A stretch of 64,000 nt of DNA from Pontibacter pamirensis (lineage in GTDB: Bacteria > Bacteroidota > Bacteroidia > Cytophagales > Hymenobacteraceae). Under the pieces are notes generated by a model. That model was not told where the DNA came from. It ran no database searches and saw nothing but the letters and a program-made list of their open reading frames with translations. Shown here piece by piece: positions 34,356 through 42,920 of the stretch. The position numbers and the translations under genes were made by a program. The stretch's first letter is position 1, and every line of letters starts with the position of its first letter. The DNA is taken from positions 54,350 through 118,349 of the forward strand of contig NZ_SSNI01000020.1 in assembly GCF_010015475.1 (NCBI RefSeq). Reading direction: 5' to 3'.

Positions 34356-35606
34356 ATGAAAACACTTCCCTCATCTCGGTTATCCGGTCTTACTGCTGCC
34401 CTTTCCCTCCTTCTGCTTTTTTCCTCCGCCTGCGACAAAGAAAAAGATGCTGAGCCAGCACCTCAACCTGAAGCGAAAGAAAACAGTTTTAACTTCAGGT
34501 TTGACCCTCATCCGGAAGGAACGGAGGAATTTGAACTGATCGTGTCACAAAAGGATGGAAAGGTGCTGATAGATACTCTGATTGCAGCCAGAGTACACCA
34601 TGAACTTAAAGTAAAGTCCAATGACACAAAATTAAATATCACGACGATGTACGTCGAACCGATTAGACAGCGTACCGAAATCAGAACCTACGTTCAGGTT
34701 AACCCGGACAACTGGCACATCGACGAACGCGTTGAAGAATCGGCAAAAAATGAGCCAGAGCAATCCTATGTGAACTATAGTAACGTCCCTCCTTACACCA
34801 ATACCGAGATAATATTTTCTGGAAAGCAAACAGGAGGATGGGGGGCTGAATACAATGGAAACAGTCGGATCCTGAGAGTCCAGTATAACAGGAGATTCCC
34901 GACGGATTTGACTTACCTGCTTCTGCCGGAACTGGGCAAGTACATTTATGCGGAAGTGACATCTCCGGAAACCGATATTGACTTTTCAGGGGCTGCCACA
35001 GCCGCAAAGCATGTGTATAACAAACCAGCAGGCGTTAAGAATGCTTATTCGGAAGTGTACGGGTACACTAATGCCGGTGAATACAGCAAGTGGACAATGC
35101 TCTATTATGGAAACGGTGCCCATGATTATGATTTGCTGTTTCCCCCAGTTGGCATGGAGGAATTTCAAACAACCTATAGATACACAGACGCTGAGGGTTA
35201 TTCCCATTTGTACCGCAATTTCGGAACATCTATTCCTGCGGATATGGGCTTCCTGGCCGAATCTGGCTTTACCGTTACCAGGAATGAGTTCGGTAACTTC
35301 CAGATAATGTTCGGGGAAGACAAGCCGAGCGCCTACAAAATACTTGGGTATTCCCAGAGCCTCAACACTGTATGGCATATAATGCTCTCTCCCGAGGAGA
35401 CGGCATTTAAAGCTAAGAGCTTCTTAGAAGGCCTTGGTGCTGAAACTCTAAAAGGAAAGGATCTGTCAACTTTTTCTCTCGTACAACTCTCCACCCTAAA
35501 TGCAAAAGGCTACACTCACCAGACTATGCATGACTATCTTAACAATCCAGAAGCTTATCGAAAAAGAGAGTTAAAGCAATACCGGGAAATTAGTAAGTAC
35601 TTTTAA
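34356..35606 (+). CDS. Lipoprotein of unknown function
   Basis: A 416-residue protein from ATG 34356 (MKTLPSSRLSGLTAALSLLL); the frame opens at 34299, but the lipoprotein signal (LLLLFSSACDKE) begins here. The mature protein starts with an acidic Pro/Glu-rich linker and two beta-sandwich-like regions (FEFLGS-type strands absent; FNFRFDPHPEGTEEFELIVS present), and ends in a helical part (HQTMHDYLNNPEAYRKRELK). No family is recognised. It stands alone between noncoding stretches. It is likely exported to the outer membrane. Confidence 0.7.
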   Translation: MKTLPSSRLSGLTAALSLLLLFSSACDKEKDAEPAPQPEAKENSFNFRFDPHPEGTEEFELIVSQKDGKVLIDTLIAARVHHELKVKSNDTKLNITTMYVEPIRQRTEIRTYVQVNPDNWHIDERVEESAKNEPEQSYVNYSNVPPYTNTEIIFSGKQTGGWGAEYNGNSRILRVQYNRRFPTDLTYLLLPELGKYIYAEVTSPETDIDFSGAATAAKHVYNKPAGVKNAYSEVYGYTNAGEYSKWTMLYYGNGAHDYDLLFPPVGMEEFQTTYRYTDAEGYSHLYRNFGTSIPADMGFLAESGFTVTRNEFGNFQIMFGEDKPSAYKILGYSQSLNTVWHIMLSPEETAFKAKSFLEGLGAETLKGKDLSTFSLVQLSTLNAKGYTHQTMHDYLNNPEAYRKRELKQYREISKYF

Positions 35607-35698
35607 AACTAAATATTCGATTACTTGCCATGGGTATGCTTTAGCTGTCTTTGGCCACACAGGAAGTTCTTGGCTATTCAGTCTCGCTTTCTACACCT

Positions 35699-36148
35699 CT
35701 AGTAGACCTGCAGTATACTATATTCCCTGTTCCGAAAACTGAAGGTCTGTCCCTCCGTTTTACCCGCCATCGCTTTATAGAGCGGCGACATGGCGGAGAC
35801 GGCAAAGTATGACTCCCCGTCTACTCTTACTTCGCAGAGACTGATCCCTATAAAATAGCTGTGTAGCTCGGTACGCACCACCGCCCCCGGCGACACCTCA
35901 CGGTTCACCTTCGTGGCGTTAATCCCCTGAAGTAGCACCATGACAGCCAACAGCTCATCAAGCTGGCGGGCATACATATCCCGCTGGGTCTGGCAGATTT
36001 CCCGAAGGTCCTCCATGCCTCCCTCTGATTCAATTGCGCTTTGCTGCGCGTTTTCCATCGCTTCTCTTGCGGCCTGAACCTGCACGTCAAGCTTCCTTTT
36101 GCACTCCTGTAACAGGCGCTGCTTTGTCCCGATATCATGTGTTAGCAT
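35699..36148 (-). CDS. GreA/GreB-family-like protein (coiled coil plus C-terminal domain)
   Basis: A 149-residue protein. Residues 1-70 form a coiled coil (LLQECKRKLDVQVQAAREAM) and residues 85-149 have the GreA/GreB/Rnk C-terminal fold: SPGAVVRTELHSYFIGISLC, AVSAMSPLYKAMAGKTEGQT and FRNREYSILQVY. The SPLYKA-x-x-GK-x-G-x-x-F pattern is typical of this FKBP-like domain, which binds RNA polymerase. GreA-like transcript-cleavage activity or a regulatory variant is possible; the acidic tip residues of the coiled coil were not identified. It is monocistronic. Confidence 0.65.
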   Translation of the reverse strand: MLTHDIGTKQRLLQECKRKLDVQVQAAREAMENAQQSAIESEGGMEDLREICQTQRDMYARQLDELLAVMVLLQGINATKVNREVSPGAVVRTELHSYFIGISLCEVRVDGESYFAVSAMSPLYKAMAGKTEGQTFSFRNREYSILQVY

Positions 36149-36728
36149 ACTGATAGATAAGTTTGTTTTTGCCTGCCTCCGTTCGAGGCTTTTCAGTAAC
36201 GACTGGCTACTCTTCCGGCTGCTTCTTCATAGCATTGTTGTGAGAGCTGCAGTTAACTCTTCACCCACAACTGTTATTCCGCAACCTCCATCCGCCCCTG
36301 TGGCGGAGGTTACACCAGCCCTGTAATAGCTAAACCTGTAACGTGTTATTAATAAACATGTTAAGCAATAAACACCTATAGTATCATGAGACATATACTG
36401 ATTTTTTAAGGCTCTTCGTATCTTCCATCCAAGAGATAGACAGGTTTTAAAAAGGAGACCGCCCCTCAAGCCCCGGCACGGTTTAACAGCGCCTTTAGGC
36501 GTCTGCCGCACTTTATTTGGCAAAGCGCTGCTCTCTGCCAAGCAATTCTGATAGTTATTGCCGCTGTTGCGATGTTCTTCTTTTATATTGTCAGGAACTT
36601 GGTATGAGCAGCACGCAGGCACCAAATTCTACACCCTGCTGTGTGACTACCTCATTGGCAAAGACGAAATTGCTTATGTGGCTCTGATGAGGGTCAAGGT
36701 CAGGAAATAGATACCAAGCATACTATCC
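36149..36728. other. Stretch without a clear gene; possible degraded reading frame
   Basis: Plus-strand frame 36435-36607 (no start codon) ends with a membrane-like helix ILIVIAAVAMFFFYIVRNLV. An overlapping frame then continues to 36710 as KFYTLLCDYLIGKDEIAYVA and stops. A single indel near 36600 would fuse them into one small membrane protein, so this may be a decayed gene. The remaining 36149-36434 shows nothing convincing. Confidence 0.25.
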
Positions 36729-38585
36729 TCACCTGTTTCCAAGCTTGCTAATCAACCACTCTGCCGCCCGTGAGTCGTAGTCCTTGTCCTGAGGATTCTT
36801 CTGAATCAGCTCCCTTACGGCGGCAAGCACCTCTGTTGCATCTTCATTCATATTCTCCAGCACGTTCAGCGCCTGTACACGCACCATCACATTATCACTC
36901 TTCAGAGCATCCTTTAACACATTAATTGCCCTCTCTTTCTCACCTAGTTGGTACAACGCCTCGGCTGCAGCAATTCGCACACTTGCCTCTGGGTCCATCG
37001 TTAGCTTCCGCAGAGCTTGTTTGGCGGGGGCCGCCTCCTTGCCTAAAACTGTACAGCCCGTGGCCGCCCAGTATCGCACAGCCGGTTCTTTGTTATTGAA
37101 CCTTTGGATGAGAGGCATCAGAGAACGTGAATCCCGGGAGGAGGCTAACTCCGCCGTCTCTATCACCTCTTCAAGCGGGTACTTTCCGCTACGGGCATAC
37201 TCAAACAAAGTAGTTGTCTTTGATATCTCGATCATTATCGGCTCTGGGATGAAACCCACGTCCCGGCTTTCGCGCAACCACTGCCGGTTAGCCTCCCGCA
37301 GCCGCTCCAGCACTTCTTCGTACTGGGGTTGCCCTGCAAGGTTGTGTACATTGTGCGGGTCAGCCTCTACATCATATAGTTCCTCGGTCGGCTTCGGTTC
37401 CCAGAACCTGGATTGGGTTTCGTTCAGTTGCCCGGCACGGTAGGCTGTTTCCCAGGACCGCATGGAAGGAGCCTGCCACAAGTAGGAGATGTGCTGGGCA
37501 TAAACTTTATGGGGCATATAATTGCGGATGTAGCGGTACTTCTTGTCCCGCACCGAGCGCACCAGGTCAAACCGCTCGTCCATCCTTCCCCGGAAAGCAT
37601 AGGCGTACTCCCGCGGGGCCACCTGCTGCTGCCCCAGGAACGCTTTCCCCTGTATGTGGGCCGGAGCAGGCACACCAGCCAGGCTCAGCACAGTCGGCGC
37701 AAAGTCTACAAAAGTAACGATACGGTCAGTCCTGGAGTTTGGCTTGCCTGGAGCCAGGTCCTCATACTGCTTTGGGAAACGGATAATCAAGGGGATATAT
37801 AAGCCTGACTCGTACATGAATCGCTTACTTCGCCCCAGAACACCCCCGTGGTCACTGTAGTAGAACACGATGGTGCTTTCCGCCAGCCCAGCCTCTTCCA
37901 ACTCCTGCAGCAGTTTTCCCACCTGCGCGTCCATTGCTTCCACTTTATCATAGTATTGGGCCCAGTCATGCTTCAACTCCGGGGTGCGGGGATGGTACGG
38001 AGGGATTGGCACCTTCTCCGGGTCGTGCTTGAGCCTATCGATGGGCTGATGGAGCGAACTCTCGTGGGAGACCTCCAAGTTGAAGACGGCGAAGAAAGGC
38101 TGCCCGGATTTGCGGTTTTTGTAGGTAGCCATATTGCCTGACTCATCCCAAGCCTCGGGCTGGTCGACAGTGTTGTAGTCTTTCTTGGCGTTATTAGAGG
38201 TGTAGTAGCCAGCCTCGCGCAGGTAACGGGGAAAGAACTTAATGAAGCTGGGGATGGGGTAGGTACTACGCATATTTTCTGTTCCCATAGAGTTGCCGTA
38301 CATGCCGGTGATCAGTGTAGAGCGGGCCGGGGCGCAGACGGGAGCGCTTGCAAATGCGTTCTGGTAGAGAACTCCCTCCCTAGCCAGTTTGTCTATGTGA
38401 GGAGTGGTGGCGAAGGAGTCGCCATAGGCTCCTATCAACGGGCTGTTGTCTTCGCTGACGATCCAAAGAATATTTGGCTGGCTTTGCGCCTTTGCCACCT
38501 TGCCTACGCCTAAAAGGATAGCGAACAGGAGAACAGCGATTAGGAAAAGAGGATTTCTCAGCATAAGCGTAAGGGGGTTAAACAT
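36729..38585 (-). CDS. Exported sulfatase with C-terminal HEAT repeats
   Basis: A 618-residue protein with an N-terminal signal anchor (residues 10-33) and a sulfatase domain at about 37-470. The formylglycine motif is CAPAR (Cys84-Arg88, C-x-P-x-R). Metal ligands are in VSEDNSP at the N-terminus and later in YYSDHGG. Residues 490-618 are HEAT-like repeats (AVRYWAATGCTVLGKEAAPA; SVRIAAAEALYQLGEKERAI; MVRVQALNVLENMNED) for protein contacts. Sulfatases of this type remove sulfate esters from polysaccharides (heparan, fucan, carrageenan) in Bacteroidota; substrate unassigned. It needs an anaerobic maturase or FGE elsewhere. No SusCD pair is close. Confidence 0.9.
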   Translation of the reverse strand: MFNPLTLMLRNPLFLIAVLLFAILLGVGKVAKAQSQPNILWIVSEDNSPLIGAYGDSFATTPHIDKLAREGVLYQNAFASAPVCAPARSTLITGMYGNSMGTENMRSTYPIPSFIKFFPRYLREAGYYTSNNAKKDYNTVDQPEAWDESGNMATYKNRKSGQPFFAVFNLEVSHESSLHQPIDRLKHDPEKVPIPPYHPRTPELKHDWAQYYDKVEAMDAQVGKLLQELEEAGLAESTIVFYYSDHGGVLGRSKRFMYESGLYIPLIIRFPKQYEDLAPGKPNSRTDRIVTFVDFAPTVLSLAGVPAPAHIQGKAFLGQQQVAPREYAYAFRGRMDERFDLVRSVRDKKYRYIRNYMPHKVYAQHISYLWQAPSMRSWETAYRAGQLNETQSRFWEPKPTEELYDVEADPHNVHNLAGQPQYEEVLERLREANRQWLRESRDVGFIPEPIMIEISKTTTLFEYARSGKYPLEEVIETAELASSRDSRSLMPLIQRFNNKEPAVRYWAATGCTVLGKEAAPAKQALRKLTMDPEASVRIAAAEALYQLGEKERAINVLKDALKSDNVMVRVQALNVLENMNEDATEVLAAVRELIQKNPQDKDYDSRAAEWLISKLGNR

Positions 38586-38829
38586 TTTGAATCTGCTTAA
38601 AGCAGGAGGTAGTGCTTAATAAAACTATTGCCTCCTTTTTATAAAAAGCTCCCTTTTTAACTTGGAAAAACTAAGACCTTTTAGTTTTTGCTATGTCCCC
38701 ATTCGGACATGGCGCGGCCAGTTGTACACAGTAATTTATAAAATATTTACAAAAAGTGCACAGACGTTACTTGCTTGAGAGTAGGTAAAGCAAGAGTTAA
38801 CTTCATGATAATGTAATATGTTCTTTCTA

Positions 38830-38857
38830 TTGACCTAATATACTGAGAGTAATTTTG
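38830..38857 (+). promoter_or_regulatory. Bacteroidota-type promoter
   Basis: TTG at 38830-38832 and TAATTTTG at 38850-38857 match the -33 TTG and -7 TANNTTTG elements with 17 bp between them. The -7 is 20 bp before the start of the small gene at 38878, supporting that gene. Confidence 0.55.
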
Positions 38858-38877
38858 CAGTAAATTATTCACTAAGG

Positions 38878-39081
38878 ATGACGCTGGAATACGTAAAGAC
38901 AATTCTGTTGAAAGTGAGCTTCGACAGAACGTTGTTTGAGAAAGAATTGATAAAAGGCCTTAAAGTACTCGAGCAGGAGGAATTGCCGCTGCTGGAGCGC
39001 TGGTGCTATGAGAAGTTCTGTTTAATGCATCTGCTTGTCCTAGATGATATATTTTCCCTGAAGCTGAGGAATGCATTGTAA
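38878..39081 (+). CDS. Small helical hypothetical protein
   Basis: A 67-residue, predominantly helical protein (MTLEYVKTILLKVSFDRTLF; FEKELIKGLKVLEQEELPLL). No signal peptide. I recall similar short proteins in Cytophagales but cannot name a family. It has its own promoter (see 38830-38857) and is monocistronic. A role in regulation or stress is conceivable but unsupported. Confidence 0.55.
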   Translation: MTLEYVKTILLKVSFDRTLFEKELIKGLKVLEQEELPLLERWCYEKFCLMHLLVLDDIFSLKLRNAL

Positions 39082-39238
39082 GAAGCAGGTAGCATTGCTA
39101 ATAGGGTGTCAAAGCTTTATATCACTTTTGACATTGTCAACCTATTATATAATGAACGATGGCAAGACTAAATTTCTGCCTTTCCACCGTTCAATACCTG
39201 TAGCCTTTTGACAAAAAAGCATTACTTGTTGACAAACA

Positions 39239-41635
39239 TCAATACTGCCCCCCAATCCTTAACAAATCAGAATAAACACCTCTTGCTGTTACCTCAGCAC
39301 CGGCTCCTGCGCCCTGGATGACAATAGGCTGGGTACCGTAGCTTTCGGTAAATATCTCAAAGATAGAATCAGCATTTTTGATGCTGCCCAACGGAGAATT
39401 TTTGTCTGCCTTCACCAGAGACACTGTTAGCTTGTTCTCGTCTACCTCCAGGTCACCTGTGAAGCGCAGTACTTCGTTTACTTTGAGGCTGCTTTTGATT
39501 TGGGCAAAATACGCATCTATTTCTTCTATCTTAGACAAGAATTCTGAGTAGTCTTTTGCGTTGGAAGCAAACTCTGGCACGAGGCTTTCGATGGAAACAT
39601 CCTCCAGTTCTGACTGCAATCCTATTTCCCGGGCAAGTATAATCAGCTTCCGGGCCACGTCTGTTCCGCTCAGGTCTTCTCTTGGGTCCGGCTCCGTCAG
39701 TCCTTTTTCTTTTGCTTCCGCGAGTACCGTTGAAAAGGCTTTATCCTCCACGGAATAGTTGTTGAAGATATAGCTGAGCGAGCCGCTGAACACGCCTCTT
39801 ATGCGCTTAATCTTGTCTGCTGAGTTGTGCAGATGCTTGATGGTATCTATCAGGGGCAGGCCTGCGCCTACGTTGGTTTCATAGTAAAACAACTTCCCTC
39901 TTTTCTTCAGGTTATTCCGGAGGCTTTGGTAGAAGTCGTAAGAGATGGAATTGGCCTTTTTGTTAGACGCCACAATGTCGAAGCCACTGTTGACTATTTC
40001 AGGATACTGCTCTGTAAGCTCCTGCGAGGAGGTATTGTCTGCGACCACGATGTTCTCCAGCCCAGATTCCTTCAGACGGTGGATGATGACGCCAAAATCG
40101 CGTTCCTCCTGGCTGTGTCCCAACTCCTGCTTCCAGTTGCTGCCCAGGCCATCTTCGTTGAAAATCATCTTCTTTGAGTCGGCCACGCCCACAATGTTGA
40201 TTTTCAGATTCCGGCGCTTTACCACCTCGTCCCCTGTTTCGATAATCTGGTCCAGCAGCTTACCTCCTACCGTGCCTTTTCCGAAAGCAAACAAATTAAG
40301 GGTTTTGATGGCTCCAAAAACCTGGTTGTGCACCACGTTCACCGCTTTCTTCAGCGACTTGTTGTCAACCACTAAAGAGATATGCTCGCCGTTGATGCTG
40401 TTGCTGATAAGGTACATCCATATCCTGTTTCTTCTCAGGCCATAGATGGCTTTCTCGAGGGCGTAATTATGCCTGCCAACAATGGCGATAATGGCCTTGT
40501 CGCTGTCGATCTGGATGCGGGAAATATCCCCGCTTAGCAGTTCATCGTGGAATTCTGCGCTGAGAACCTCCTGTGCAGTGGCGGCATCTTCTTTATTAAC
40601 CACAAAACCGATTCCTCTTTCAGAGGATGCCTGCGAGATAAGACGTACGCTGATGCTCCTGCTGCTGAGGGCACTGAAAATCCGGGCATCTATGCCCACC
40701 TTACCCAGCAGCCCGCGTCCCTCCAGGCTTACCAGCGACACCTCTTCGATGGTGGACACCGCTTTAATTCCCTTGCCTGCTCCTTTCTCATCAATCAGTG
40801 TACCCTCCGACTCTGGTGCGAAACTGTTGAAAACCCTTAGCGGTATGCCACTTTCCATCAGTGGCAGGATTGTTTTGGAATGAAGCACGTTCGCCCCGAA
40901 ATTCGCCAGTTCGTTGGCCTCCCGGTAGCTCAGGTGCGGAATCCGCTGCGCGCTCTTCACATATTTTGGGCTGGCCGTATACACGCCATCCACATCGGTC
41001 CAGTTCTGCACCTCTGTTGCCTTAATAAAACTGGCAATCAGAGTTGCCGTGTAATTACTCCCATTTCTTCCTAAAGTAACAGTTTTGCCTTCCGAGTCAG
41101 AGGCGATAAACCCTGTAATTACTGGTATCTGGTTAGGCTTCAGTGACTGAAAGAACGCCTTTGTATTTTTCTCTGAGCTTAAGAAATCAACAGTCGTTTC
41201 ATTAGAATCAACTGTAACGTTGATCAGCTTCCGTGCATCAGCAAAAACGGCTTCTAGGCCTTCTTTTCTCAAAATGCCAGCTACTGTTTGAGCGCTTATG
41301 ACCTCCCCAAAGGCAAGCACCTTGTCTCTTGTCCGCACGCTTTCCTCACCGATTAGCCGTAGCGCCTGGAGCACGACTTTCAGCTCCTCATAATAAGGGT
41401 CCAGATCGATGCCGTGAATGTGCTGCAAATTCATAAACCCGCTTAGCTCCTGCTCGAAGTCCTCGCCTTTCACAGCCTTTGCGTAAAGGTCCAGCAGCAT
41501 GTCGGTGCTTTGGCCTCTTGCAGAAACAACCACTGCAATAGCCGCTGCACTGGCCTCTTTCTTTATGATGTTGATAACACTTCCGATAGGCCCGCCATTG
41601 CTTAACGACTTACCCCCAAATTTTAACACCTTCAT
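39239..41635 (-). CDS. thrA: Bifunctional aspartokinase / homoserine dehydrogenase I
   Basis: A 798-residue fusion. The N-terminal aspartokinase domain (1-280) begins KVLKFGGKSL, where the more usual motif is FGGTSV, and has NGSNYTATLIA. The central tandem ACT domains are at about 300-440. The C-terminal homoserine dehydrogenase (about 460-798) has a Rossmann start FAFGKGTVGGKLLDQI and the NVGAGLPLI and GxLSYIFN-type motifs (ETNVGAGLPLID, FSGSLSYIFNNY). It makes aspartyl phosphate and reduces aspartate semialdehyde to homoserine for threonine and methionine, with threonine feedback through the ACT domains. No thrB or thrC lies adjacent. Length is as in E. coli ThrA (about 820). Confidence 0.96.
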   Translation of the reverse strand: MKVLKFGGKSLSNGGPIGSVINIIKKEASAAAIAVVVSARGQSTDMLLDLYAKAVKGEDFEQELSGFMNLQHIHGIDLDPYYEELKVVLQALRLIGEESVRTRDKVLAFGEVISAQTVAGILRKEGLEAVFADARKLINVTVDSNETTVDFLSSEKNTKAFFQSLKPNQIPVITGFIASDSEGKTVTLGRNGSNYTATLIASFIKATEVQNWTDVDGVYTASPKYVKSAQRIPHLSYREANELANFGANVLHSKTILPLMESGIPLRVFNSFAPESEGTLIDEKGAGKGIKAVSTIEEVSLVSLEGRGLLGKVGIDARIFSALSSRSISVRLISQASSERGIGFVVNKEDAATAQEVLSAEFHDELLSGDISRIQIDSDKAIIAIVGRHNYALEKAIYGLRRNRIWMYLISNSINGEHISLVVDNKSLKKAVNVVHNQVFGAIKTLNLFAFGKGTVGGKLLDQIIETGDEVVKRRNLKINIVGVADSKKMIFNEDGLGSNWKQELGHSQEERDFGVIIHRLKESGLENIVVADNTSSQELTEQYPEIVNSGFDIVASNKKANSISYDFYQSLRNNLKKRGKLFYYETNVGAGLPLIDTIKHLHNSADKIKRIRGVFSGSLSYIFNNYSVEDKAFSTVLAEAKEKGLTEPDPREDLSGTDVARKLIILAREIGLQSELEDVSIESLVPEFASNAKDYSEFLSKIEEIDAYFAQIKSSLKVNEVLRFTGDLEVDENKLTVSLVKADKNSPLGSIKNADSIFEIFTESYGTQPIVIQGAGAGAEVTARGVYSDLLRIGGQY

Positions 41636-41905
41636 TCTTTCAATCTTTTTTTCGATAGGTTCTCTGGCTCACTGCCCTTCTTAAAACCTGCTGTCATATT
41701 CTACATGGCAAATTCCCATTGTTTTACCTGTAAAACAAGAAGAAAGTATGTTAAATTGAGTGGTTGCAAGTCCTCATCTACGGAACAAGAAGCGTCCGGC
41801 ATTTAATATATTCAGGGTTAATTTCTCCACCTTTCATACCCTCCAAAGAACAACAGTTTTAAAAGTCAATTTGAAGTTTAGGTTTTTAGGTGCCATCTTA
41901 CCATC

Positions 41906-42667
41906 ATGAAATCAAAACTCACACTTATTTTATTGTCATGGGCGCTTTTGCTGGCTCCCGGTCTGTTTTCAAATACAGCTCAGGCGCAAAGCGATCAGCG
42001 CATTAAAGATTACAACAACAATGGCTGGTTCATGTATTTCGGAGACCATAAGGTTTCAGATAAATGGGGCATTCATGCAGAGGTTCAGTTACGAAGGCAC
42101 AACATCATCAAAGACCCGCAGCAACTGCTCATCCGGACAGGTATAAATTATGACCTCACGCCGAATGCCATGTTCACCCTGGGATACGGCTTTATAGAAA
42201 CACACCCTTACGGTGATTATCCGGCGGCAGGCACCTTCCCGGAGCACCGCATTTACCAGCAGCTACAGCATAAAAGCAACATTGCCCGGCTTGGGCTGGT
42301 GCACCGCTACCGCCTGGAGCAGCGCTGGATACGTGGCGCAGAAACAACTGACTATACGTACCTGAACCGTGCCCGCTATTTTCTGAAGGCAACATTACCA
42401 TTAGCCGGACCGACACTTGAAGCAAAGGAGCCCTTTCTGGCAGTATATGATGAAGTGTTTGTTGGCTTCGGCGAAAACGCCAGGAAGAACATTTTCGACC
42501 AGAACAGGGCTTACGCAGCGATAGGCTATAAAATAAGCAATAGCGCTACGCTGGAACTCGGTTACCTGAACCAGATTGTGCAAAAAGCAAATGGAGTGGT
42601 TTTCGAGCATAACCATACCTTACAGGTCAGCTTTTTCCACACCCTGAACTTCGCCGAACAGGAGTAG
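41906..42667 (+). CDS. DUF2490 outer-membrane protein
   Basis: A 253-residue protein with signal peptide (LTLILLSWALLLAPGLFSNT-AQAQ) and alternating aromatic beta strands: NGWFMYFGDHKVSDKWGIHA, LRRHNIIKDPQQLLIRTGIN and a C-terminal LQVSFFHTLNF with a terminal aromatic. The DUF2490 pattern (W-x-x-y-x...K...H-E-Q-x-R) fits an outer-membrane beta-barrel of unknown function. It is divergent from thrA with a 270-bp spacer. Confidence 0.8.
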   Translation: MKSKLTLILLSWALLLAPGLFSNTAQAQSDQRIKDYNNNGWFMYFGDHKVSDKWGIHAEVQLRRHNIIKDPQQLLIRTGINYDLTPNAMFTLGYGFIETHPYGDYPAAGTFPEHRIYQQLQHKSNIARLGLVHRYRLEQRWIRGAETTDYTYLNRARYFLKATLPLAGPTLEAKEPFLAVYDEVFVGFGENARKNIFDQNRAYAAIGYKISNSATLELGYLNQIVQKANGVVFEHNHTLQVSFFHTLNFAEQE

Positions 42668-42720
42668 CTATAGTATAGTTAAGTTAACGCTATCCTGCAC
42701 ACCCATGTAATCTTTCTTTG

Positions 42721-42825
42721 AAGTCCCAGCGGGACGACTTGTTGATAGCCTCATCATTCTTAGATATCCTTAGCTCCAGCGGAGCGGCCTGTTCATCATT
42801 TTCACAGATCGCTCCGCTGGGACTT
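42721..42825. repeat. Interspersed inverted-repeat element
   Basis: AAGTCCCAGCGG (42721-42732) and CCGCTGGGACTT (42814-42825) are perfect inverted arms. The interior also contains CAGCGGAGCGG and GATCGCTCCGCTGG, suggesting two nested units. Repeats of this kind are dispersed in Bacteroidota genomes; here it lies between two genes in the same direction and may act as a terminator. Confidence 0.6.
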
Positions 42826-42920
42826 GTTGTATAAAAGCGATTTATAATCTTTTTTCTTGCCTGCTTGTCCTGTGCCGTAGTTAGTAGGTTTGAGATAATC
42901 TAAAAACACAGCTTGTTGTT

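Noticed and set aside
42721..42825. CRISPR-like short repeats
   Set aside because: The arms are inverted rather than direct and there are no regular spacers; no cas gene occurs in the window.
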